Source: Burkholderiaceae bacterium (GTDB taxonomy: Bacteria > Pseudomonadota > Gammaproteobacteria > Burkholderiales > Burkholderiaceae_E). Taken from it: 64,000 bases of DNA. The notes under the pieces are model-generated. The model was given only the letters and a program-made list of their open reading frames with translations. It was not told the origin of the DNA and made no database searches. The stretch is from positions 124,001 through 188,000 of the forward strand of contig JADJVQ010000003.1 of the NCBI GenBank assembly GCA_016710525.1. The letters are read 5' to 3'. Of this stretch, positions 10,463 through 16,653 are shown in pieces. How positions within the stretch are numbered: the first letter of the stretch is position 1; the number at the start of each line of letters is the position of its first letter. A program made the translations under genes and the position numbers.

Positions 10463-11992
10463 ATGACGGTCGCCCGCGCGCCCTTGTCGCCCAGCATTGG
10501 TCTTTGGCGGTCTGCAACTGCTGCTCGGTGTCACCTGGGCGGTCTATGCGCTGTTCCTGCCGCAACTGGTCGTCGCGGCGGGGCTGCCGCGATCGATCGT
10601 GCCCTGGGTGCTGGTGATCGATCAGCTGGTCTTCGCGGTCAGCGACCCCTGGGCCGGCGCCGCCGGCGATCGGGCCGCTGCCAGGGCACGACGCATCGGC
10701 GCGCCGGTCGCCTGGCTGGCCGGCGGTGCCGGGCTGGCGTTCCTGCTGATGCCTCTGTCCGCGCACCCGGGTTCAGGTGCGTTCCTGGGCGTGCTGCTGC
10801 TGGTCTGGGCCGTGGGCACGGCGGCCCTGCGCGCGCCGTTGGCGGCTCTGCTCGGCCGGCACCTGCCCGGCTCGGACGCGCCCAACGCGGCGCTGATCGG
10901 CGCCGGGCTCGCGTTGTCCGGCGTGGCCGGCGGATACCTGGTGCCGGTCCTGCGCGAGGTGTCGCCCTATGTCGCGTTTGCGTGGGCGGGCGCCGGGACG
11001 GCGTTGGTCGCCTGGCTGGCGGTGCCCGCCGAGCGATGGGCGATAGGCGCAACGCCGGCGGCCGTTCAGACCGCCGGCGCATCGACCGATCGGACCGCCG
11101 GCGCATCGGCGGACTCGTCCGCCCCGATGTCGCGCGCCGCTACGCCCGATCCGTCCGCCCCAATGTCGCGCGCCGCCACGCCCGATCCGTCCGCCGGCCG
11201 GCCCTGCCTTTGTTTGCCGGCGCCGGCCTGCTGACTGTCGGGCTGCAGTTCCATGCATTCGTGGCCGCACCCGCTGCCTTCGGCAAGGCGGCCGCGCCGG
11301 CCTTGTCGACGCTGTTCTGGATCGGTTCGGCACTGGCCTGCGGGGTATTCGTGATCGTTCGGCAGGCCGACATGCGCCTGCTGTGCGTGCGTGCGGCGGC
11401 CTGCGGAGTGCTGGCGCTCGGCTGTTTCGGCCTGCTGGAAGCCGTGGCTGCTAAAGCGGCGGCTCATCTGCTGGCGGGGGTGGCCTGGGGGGTCATGTTG
11501 TCGGGCGTGATCACCTTGGGCTTCGGATTCGGGCGGGCGATCGGCCGGGTCGGGCTGGTGGTGGGTTGCCTGTTCGGGCTGCTGGCGGTGGCCACGCTGA
11601 TCCGCATCGCACTCGGCGCGCTCGGCCTGTGGTCGGCGATCGGCCCCGGCGCCGCGTTGTGGGCGGCCGCGGCCTGCTGGGCGGGCGCCGCTGTGTTGCT
11701 GCTGGCGGCGCCGTCGCGGCGGACCGTGTCTGCTGAGCATCGGTGCATCGGTGCATCGCCGTCAGCGCTCCGGACGCGCCCGAGCTCAGCCATTGTTCGA
11801 ATGCCTGGACCTCCGGCCGGCCAGCCGAGGCCGGCGCGACGATCACGAAGAAGGCCCGGGACGAGGCCAGTTCGGCCTGCAGGGGCATCACGAGCAGGCC
11901 CTCGGCCAGCAGGCTGTCGACCAGCGGCCGGCGGCCCATCGCGACACCCTGGCCGTGCAGTGCGGCCCGGATCACATCGTCGTAGTTGCTGA
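10463..11992 (+). pseudogene. MFS-like transporter with at least one frameshift
   Basis: A permease of MFS type spread over several frames. The first half (about 10497-11120) has helices such as LQLLLGVTWAVYALFLPQ and VLVIDQLVFAVSDPWAG; its natural ATG is probably at 10463 (or 10451) in another frame, with a shift near 10490-10500, since the first-half frame itself offers only a TTG at 10497. The second half (from about 11205) has LFAGAGLLTVGLQFHAFV and five or six more helices in a different frame. The switch falls within a tandem 36-base repeat (11118-11189) in the central loop. The second frame runs on past the last plausible helix (about 11715) to 11992, antisense to the LysR gene. Confidence 0.65.
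11118..11189 (+). repeat. Tandem 36-base repeat, two copies, in MFS central loop
   Basis: Two consecutive 36-base units differing at two positions, encoding (in the upstream frame) S-A-P-M-S-R-A-A-T-P-D-P twice. Just before it, a 16-base stretch beginning GACCGCCGG is also repeated. The unit is a multiple of three, so copy-number change alone would not break the frame; the frame break of this gene lies in or next to it. Slippage-prone. Confidence 0.85.
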
Positions 11993-12671
11993 AGGTCAGC
12001 ATGGCGGCGGGTTCGAGTTCGGGCACGCCCATCGCGACCAGCCAGGGCTGCCAGTCCTGCAGCGGCCCGCTGCCCTGCCGCTCGTCCAGCCGGATCAGCG
12101 TGTGGCGGGCCAGGTCGCGCGGTTCGTGCAGGGGCCGCCCGGGCGTGCTGGCGCAGGCGGGACTGCAGACCGGCATCACTTCCTCGTCGAGTAGTTTCTT
12201 GCCGGGCGATATCCGCGCATCGCCATAGCGGATCGCGATGTCGATGCCGTCGGCGTCGAGGTCGCGGCGAGCGAACACCGCATCCAGGCGCACGTCGACC
12301 CCCGGATGGCGCCGCGTGAAACCGGAGAGTCGGGGGATCAGCCACAGCGAGGCGAGGCCTGGGGTCGTGGTGACGACGACCTGGCGGCGCCCGGCCTGCG
12401 CGCGGATCCGGGCGACGCCGTCGCGAATGCGCTGCAGGCCCTGCTGGCAGGCGGTCTGCAGCATCAGGCCTTCGTCGGTGAGGGCCAGCGTGCGATGCCC
12501 GCGCAGGAACAGCGGTACGCCGAGGTCGTCCTCGAGCGCGCGGATTTGCCGGCTGACCGCTGACTGGGTGACAAAACGCTCGTCGGCGGCGCGCGTGAAG
12601 CTCAGGTGGCGGGCTGCGATCTCAAAGGTGGCCAGGGCCTCGAGAGACGGCAGGCGGGCATTGTTTTGCAT
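11511..12671 (-). CDS. LysR-family transcriptional regulator (GcvA-like)
   Basis: DNA-binding regulator with an N-terminal winged helix (residues about 8-65: LEALATFEIAARHLSFTRAA, TQSAVSRQIRALEDDLGVPLF) and a periplasmic-binding-like effector domain (TTTPGLASLWLIPRL to QAFEQWLSS, about residue 300). This branch resembles GcvA/DsdC-type regulators. The domain naturally ends near residue 300 (about 11765), yet the frame continues another 80 arginine/proline-rich residues into the MFS gene on the opposite strand, so the real stop may have been lost to an indel. The start at 12671 faces the DUF2917 gene across 135 bases; LysR proteins often control such a divergent neighbour. Confidence 0.85.
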   Translation of the reverse strand: MQNNARLPSLEALATFEIAARHLSFTRAADERFVTQSAVSRQIRALEDDLGVPLFLRGHRTLALTDEGLMLQTACQQGLQRIRDGVARIRAQAGRRQVVVTTTPGLASLWLIPRLSGFTRRHPGVDVRLDAVFARRDLDADGIDIAIRYGDARISPGKKLLDEEVMPVCSPACASTPGRPLHEPRDLARHTLIRLDERQGSGPLQDWQPWLVAMGVPELEPAAMLTFSNYDDVIRAALHGQGVAMGRRPLVDSLLAEGLLVMPLQAELASSRAFFVIVAPASAGRPEVQAFEQWLSSGASGALTAMHRCTDAQQTRSAATAPPAATQRRPPSRPRPPTTRRRGRSPTTGRARRVRCGSAWPPPAARTGNPPPARPGRSPARIRSPR

Positions 12672-12806
12672 GAGCTGGAAGCATGCCAGAGGTTCGGAAT
12701 GATCGTTTGAATCGCCCCGTCAGCGCTAGGAGAATCCGTCCATTCCCTTCTTGCCTGGCTCCATGGATTCGCCTGGCGCATGCAAGGAGGCACGAAAGGA
12801 TTGGCG

Positions 12807-13100
12807 ATGAAACTCGAACTTACCCATTGTCCCGACGTCTCGATGGTCAAGGGCGCGATCAGCCGGCTGGACCACGCCACGGATATCCGTCTGCGCTGCC
12901 TGTCAGGCAGTGTCTGGATCACCGTCGACGGCGTTTACGACGACGTGGTCCTGGAAGCCGGACAGAGCTGGGTCGTGCCGGGACCGGCGCGGGTGATCGC
13001 GCAGGCGATGGCGCCCAGCACGTTGCGCTTCGAAGCGACACCCGACTGCGCGAGGGTGCCCGCGGCGCGCCGGCCGCAACGCGAACCGGCGTTCGCCTGA
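12807..13100 (+). CDS. DUF2917-like small protein
   Basis: A 97-residue protein with the layout of DUF2917: a compact beta-rich core IRLRCLSGSVWITVDGVYDD, then VLEAGQSWVVPGPARVIAQA. This family is common in Burkholderiales and has a cupin-like pattern but no known activity. I took the ATG at 12807, preceded by GAAAGGA; an in-frame upstream codon at 12780 also has AAGGAGG just after it, so the start is not fully settled. Divergent from the LysR gene, which may regulate it. The last 15 residues are basic and proline-rich. Confidence 0.75.
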   Translation: MKLELTHCPDVSMVKGAISRLDHATDIRLRCLSGSVWITVDGVYDDVVLEAGQSWVVPGPARVIAQAMAPSTLRFEATPDCARVPAARRPQREPAFA

Positions 13101-13122
13101 CGCCCGGGGGGCGCTTTGGCGC

Positions 13123-13602
13123 TCAGTATGCGGACACCCGGACCTGGCCGCGAGGATCGGTCAGCAGGCGCACCCGCTGGCCTGGTTCGAGCCGCTGCCC
13201 GTCGGCTTCCTGGACGATAGCGAGGGTCCGCCCGTCATCGGTGCGCACCGTGATCTCGAGTCCGGGCCGGTCCGAGGTGTTCTTTTCGATGTGGCTGCCC
13301 GCCACGCCGCCGATGACCGCGCCCACGACAGCGCCGACGATCGACCCCCTGCCTCCGCCGACCGTCGACCCCGCAACCCCGCCCACGACAGCGCCGGCGG
13401 CGGTGCCCACGCCGGTCGGCTGGGCGCGCTCGATGCGCACCTCGCGCACACCCTGGATCGTGCCGGTCTGGATCTGCATGGGCTGGCGGGCGTCGCGGTC
13501 GCTGTAGACCGAGCCCGAGCGGCTGGGTGCGGCACAGCCGGCGGCCAGAGACAGGGCGGTCGCCGTCAGCGCGAGCGCCATCAGTCGATGGAGGGATGTC
13601 AT
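13123..13602 (-). CDS. Glycine-zipper outer-membrane lipoprotein (SlyB/Pcp-like)
   Basis: A 159-residue lipoprotein. Residues 1-22 form a signal peptide ending LSLAAGC, with the lipidated Cys at 23. The centre has a glycine-zipper double segment (VGTAAGAVVGGVAGSTVGGG, then GAVVGAVIGGVAGSHIEK), the 2TM glycine-zipper domain of the SlyB/Pcp family that stabilises the outer membrane. The C-terminal part (GLEITVRTDDGRTLAIVQEA) is a small beta domain. The ATG at 13602 has GGAG upstream. Single gene, convergent with the DUF2917 gene (22 nt) and divergent from the VOC gene. Confidence 0.9.
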   Translation of the reverse strand: MTSLHRLMALALTATALSLAAGCAAPSRSGSVYSDRDARQPMQIQTGTIQGVREVRIERAQPTGVGTAAGAVVGGVAGSTVGGGRGSIVGAVVGAVIGGVAGSHIEKNTSDRPGLEITVRTDDGRTLAIVQEADGQRLEPGQRVRLLTDPRGQVRVSAY

Positions 13603-13692
13603 CGCAGGTTCTCCAAGGGGAGCAGGAACAATCCCGGATAATAGGACGCTTGCACCCGCGCGAACGTCTCGTGCGGGGATCGGAGACGTAAC

Positions 13693-14112
13693 ATGCTGAA
13701 ACATCCGTTTCATCTCGCCTTTCCCGTCCACGACCTGGGCGCGGCGCGCCAGTTCTACGGCGACCTGCTGGGCTGCCCCGAGGGTCGTAGTTCGGACGAG
13801 TGGGTGGACTTCAACCTGTATGGCCACCAGGTGGTCGCTCACCTCGCGCCGGAAGAAGCCCGCCGCGCATCGACCAACGCGGTCGATGGCGACAACGTGC
13901 CGGTCCGGCATTTTGGCGTGGTGCTGCCGATGCCCGAATGGGAGGTGCTCGCGCAGCGGCTGGCCGCCGCGGGGACGTCGTTCATCATCGAACCGCATGT
14001 CCGCTTCAAAGGCCAGGTCGGCGAACAGGCCACCATGTTCTTTCTGGATCCCTCGGGCAACGCGCTCGAGTTCAAGTCGTTCAAGGACATGGCGTCGCTG
14101 TTCGCCAAATAG
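13693..14112 (+). CDS. VOC-family (glyoxalase/dioxygenase-like) protein
   Basis: Vicinal oxygen chelate fold protein of 139 residues. Two beta-alpha-beta-beta-beta modules are visible: [20 protein letters not shown] at the start and [19 protein letters not shown] in the middle, ending [15 protein letters not shown]. Likely metal ligands are His7 (in HPFHLAF), the His of VRHFGV and the Glu of ALEFK, as in related dioxygenases and glyoxalases. ATG at 13693 with GGAG 11 bases before. Convergent with the GST gene, 6 nt between. Substrate unknown. Confidence 0.88.
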   Translation: MLKHPFHLAFPVHDLGAARQFYGDLLGCPEGRSSDEWVDFNLYGHQVVAHLAPEEARRASTNAVDGDNVPVRHFGVVLPMPEWEVLAQRLAAAGTSFIIEPHVRFKGQVGEQATMFFLDPSGNALEFKSFKDMASLFAK

Positions 14113-14118
14113 CCCGCC

Positions 14119-14727
14119 CTACTTGATCAGGCCTTCCGCGCGCATGGCGTCCTGCACGGCCGGGCGGGCCGCGATGCGCGCCGCGTAGTCGCTCAGGACC
14201 GGCCAGCGCGACAGGTCGACCTTGACCCGCGGCGCCCAGTTCATCACGGTGAACAGATAGCCGTCGGCGACAGTGAAGGTGTCTCCCATCAGGTACTGCT
14301 TGCCGGCCATCTGAGCGGCGATCCACTCGAATCGGCTGCTCAGGCGGTCGCGCGCAGCGCTCTTGATGTCTTCCGACGAGGCCGGGTTGAACAGCGGCGA
14401 GAACTGCTTGTGGACTTCGGTGGAGATGAAGTTCAGCCACTCCTGAAGACGGTACCGGGCCAGCGTGCCGGCCGCGGGCGCCAGGCCGCTGGCGGGATTG
14501 CGGTCGGCGATGTACTGGACGATGGCGGGGCCCTCGGTCAGCACGTCGCCCTCGTCCAGGCCGAGCGCGGGAACATATCCCTTGGGATTGATCAGCGTGT
14601 AATCGCTGCCGTCTTCGAGCTTGCGCGCCCGAAGATCGACTTTGGCCAGTTCGACCGCGAGGCCGGCTTCACGCAGGGCGATGTGAGGGGACAGCGAGCA
14701 GGCGCCCGGGGAAAAATAGAGTTTCAT
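14119..14727 (-). CDS. Glutathione S-transferase, beta class
   Basis: A 202-residue GST. The N-terminal thioredoxin-fold domain starts MKLYFSPGACSLSPHIALRE with Cys10, the residue characteristic of bacterial beta-class enzymes, and contains the glutathione-binding loop NPKGYVPAL and the EGPAIVQYIAD helix. The all-helical C-terminal domain (about residues 88-200) holds GDTFTVADGYLF, the conserved N-capping/hydrophobic staple region. It would conjugate or reduce electrophiles with glutathione in the cytoplasm. Alone on its strand; an orphan leftward terminator lies about 100 bases upstream of its start. Confidence 0.93.
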   Translation of the reverse strand: MKLYFSPGACSLSPHIALREAGLAVELAKVDLRARKLEDGSDYTLINPKGYVPALGLDEGDVLTEGPAIVQYIADRNPASGLAPAAGTLARYRLQEWLNFISTEVHKQFSPLFNPASSEDIKSAARDRLSSRFEWIAAQMAGKQYLMGDTFTVADGYLFTVMNWAPRVKVDLSRWPVLSDYAARIAARPAVQDAMRAEGLIK

Positions 14728-14823
14728 GGAGTCTCCAGGGGTGGGCGCCTATTATCGGGCCACCCTGGCGAACTCGCGCTGCGCCGGCGAATCCGGGCCG
14801 AGCCGGCGAATCCGGGCTGGGCC

Positions 14824-14887
14824 AACAAAAACGCCCGGTGCGGATTGACCCGCCCGGGCGCAACTCCTGTCACGGAGAACGCAGGAG
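14824..14887 (-). ncRNA. Candidate small RNA 3' end with Rho-independent terminator
   Basis: Read on the minus strand: a 6-bp hairpin (CTCCTG at 14864-14869 pairing with CAGGAG at 14882-14887, loop containing TTCTCC), then a 7-bp GC hairpin (14854-14860 with 14832-14838), then a run of five T (14831-14827). This is a complete intrinsic-terminator pattern, but no leftward protein gene precedes it: the next gene to the right, TerC, is on the plus strand. A short leftward transcript is the simplest explanation. Its 5' end is not defined; only the terminal part is marked. Confidence 0.4.
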
Positions 14888-15048
14888 ACACCTCGCCAAT
14901 TTGCCTTGTCCAGCTTGACGATTTGCTGACAGCGGCTCCGGGCCAGTCTCGCTTTCTGACAGGCCTGCACGACGAAAGCCATGGCCTTGCTGGCGAAGGG
15001 GCCGGGATCGCTTCGATAAGATGGCCGTCCGCCGCAGGGTGCGGGCCT

Positions 15049-15074
15049 GCAGTTGCAGTTGCAGTTGCAGTTGC
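15049..15074 (+). repeat. GCAGTT hexamer repeat, four copies
   Basis: Four perfect GCAGTT units followed by a partial one, 90-115 bases before the TerC-family start. A short-sequence repeat of this kind can change length by slippage; here it lies upstream of, not inside, the gene. Confidence 0.8.
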
Positions 15075-15164
15075 CGGTCACGGCTCGGGTGCGGCTTGCG
15101 CGGGGGCGGCCCGCGGCGATGGGCTGTTGCCGGCCCTCAACGGACAACGATCAGGAGACGAGCG

Positions 15165-15923
15165 ATGGACTGGATAGCCGACCCGAATGCATGGATCGCC
15201 CTGGCGACGCTGGTGGCACTGGAGATCGTGCTGGGCATCGACAACATCATCTTCATTTCGATCCTGTGCGGCCGGCTGCCGCCCGAGATGCGCAACCGCG
15301 CGCGCATGCTGGGACTGTCGCTCGCCCTGGTGATGCGGATCCTGCTGCTGCTCTCGATCGCCTGGATCATGAAGCTGACAGATCCGCTGTTCACCGTGCT
15401 GGGCAATGCGATCTCCGGGCGCGACCTGATCCTGATCGTGGGCGGCCTTTTCCTGCTGTGGAAGAGCGTGCATGAGATCCACAACTCGCTCGAAGGGGCC
15501 GGCGAAGCGGATGCCGCGGCGGCGGCGACGGGCACCTTCGGGGCCGTCCTCGTGCAGATCGCCCTGATCGATCTGGTGTTCTCGCTGGATTCGGTGATCA
15601 CCGCTGTCGGCCTGGTCGACGAGGTCTCGATCATGATCATCGCGGTCATGCTGTCGGTGGTCGTGATGATGGTCGCGGCGCGGCCGATCGGCGAGTTCGT
15701 CGATCGCCACCCCACCATCAAGATGCTCGCGCTGTCGTTCCTGGTGCTGGTTGGCCTGGTGCTGGTGGCCGAGGGCTTGGATACCCACATCCCGAAGGGC
15801 TACGTCTACTTCGCGATGGCGTTTTCGGTGGCGGTCGAAATGCTCAATCTGCGCGCGCGCGGTCGGCGCCAGACGGCGCCGATCAAGTTGAAGAAGGTGA
15901 TCGACGAGCCCGAACCGCGCTGA
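15165..15923 (+). CDS. TerC-family integral membrane protein
   Basis: A 252-residue membrane protein of the TerC/Alx family, implicated in metal (manganese, calcium) efflux and tellurite resistance. The signature LEIVLGIDNIIFISIL is at residues 19-34, and the second acidic membrane motif LIDLVFSLDSVITAVGL at about 141-157; the paired Asp residues within these helices are the expected ion-binding residues. Seven helices can be counted. ATG at 15165 with AGGAGA 7 bases upstream. The tail KLKKVIDEPEPR is cytoplasmic. No yybP-ykoY leader is recognisable upstream. Confidence 0.92.
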   Translation: MDWIADPNAWIALATLVALEIVLGIDNIIFISILCGRLPPEMRNRARMLGLSLALVMRILLLLSIAWIMKLTDPLFTVLGNAISGRDLILIVGGLFLLWKSVHEIHNSLEGAGEADAAAAATGTFGAVLVQIALIDLVFSLDSVITAVGLVDEVSIMIIAVMLSVVVMMVAARPIGEFVDRHPTIKMLALSFLVLVGLVLVAEGLDTHIPKGYVYFAMAFSVAVEMLNLRARGRRQTAPIKLKKVIDEPEPR

Positions 15924-15978
15924 GTGCGGTGCTGATTCCGGCGCTCGATCGGGCGCTCGATTGCGTGCCGGAACGTGC

Positions 15979-16611
15979 TCAGGCAGGTCCGCCGGCCCTG
16001 AGCTGATAGACCAGCCGGGCCAGGCGGGCGTCGTGCACGCCTCGTTCCTGAAGCGACAGATGGGTGTTGACCGCATAGTCGCGGTTGGCGCCGCGCTGGC
16101 CGCAGCACCCCGACAGCCGCGTCAGGATTTCGTGCTCGGAAAGCCGCTGGTAGGCATCGCTGTCCCGATTGGCCACGAAGGTGAGGGCGCGCACTTGTCG
16201 GCCATTGGCCAGGGTGACCGCCGCCAGGGTCGGGACGTAGACGCGGTTGAGCATTTCACGCTCGTACAGCCGTTCGATGGAGTGACGCCGGGTGTCGTGA
16301 CGCAAGCGATAGGCCACGCCGACGCAGCTGCCCCCTCGCTCCAGTCCCAGAACCACGCCCGGCTGCTCTGGCGTGCCGCGATAGCGTGTCGAGCGGATGC
16401 AAAACGCGCGGTGGTAACCATGCACCCGGCCGAGCTCGGAACGGTTGAAGTCGACCTCGGGGTTCCAGATCAGCGATCCGTACCCGAATACCCAGTCAGC
16501 AAACAGCAAATCCACGACCGGCTCAAGACAGAGTGAAGCTGGCTGCAAGCTTAGCCGCAAGCTTGCCGGCGGTGGTCGCGGGCGGTGTTCGAAGCCGCCG
16601 GGCTGTGGCAT
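15979..16611 (-). CDS. Gamma-glutamylcyclotransferase, ChaC-like
   Basis: Family that degrades glutathione (or gamma-glutamyl peptides) to 5-oxoproline. The substrate-binding motif VFGYGSLIWNP is near residues 41-51 of the longest frame, followed by RRAFCIRSTRYRGTP-like ChaC text (actual start YHRAFCIRSTRYRGTPEQPG), LGLERGGSCVGVAYRL, and REMLNRVYVPTLAAV with the catalytic Glu. Length 210 from the ATG at 16611; a GTG at 16515 would give 178 residues starting VDLLFADW and may be the better start, since nothing upstream looks conserved. Follows topB on the same strand, 42 nt after its stop. Confidence 0.85.
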   Translation of the reverse strand: MPQPGGFEHRPRPPPASLRLSLQPASLCLEPVVDLLFADWVFGYGSLIWNPEVDFNRSELGRVHGYHRAFCIRSTRYRGTPEQPGVVLGLERGGSCVGVAYRLRHDTRRHSIERLYEREMLNRVYVPTLAAVTLANGRQVRALTFVANRDSDAYQRLSEHEILTRLSGCCGQRGANRDYAVNTHLSLQERGVHDARLARLVYQLRAGGPA

Positions 16612-16653
16612 CGAGGCCGCGAACGGTCGGGCCCGTCCGCGGAACCCGTCCGA

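Larger units (their letters stand above)
14728..15164. other. Gene-poor region between GST and TerC genes
   Basis: 437 bases with no convincing protein gene. It holds a 16-base direct repeat (14783-14798 and 14802-14817), an orphan minus-strand terminator with an adjacent hairpin (14824-14887), and a hexamer tandem repeat (15049-15074). A short minus-strand frame starting near 14984 (MAFVVQACQKARL) is open but has no recognisable domain. Confidence 0.5.

Noticed and set aside
14860..15164. yybP-ykoY manganese riboswitch upstream of the TerC-family gene
   Set aside because: I could not find the conserved core sequences; only hexamer repeats and unrelated hairpins are present.
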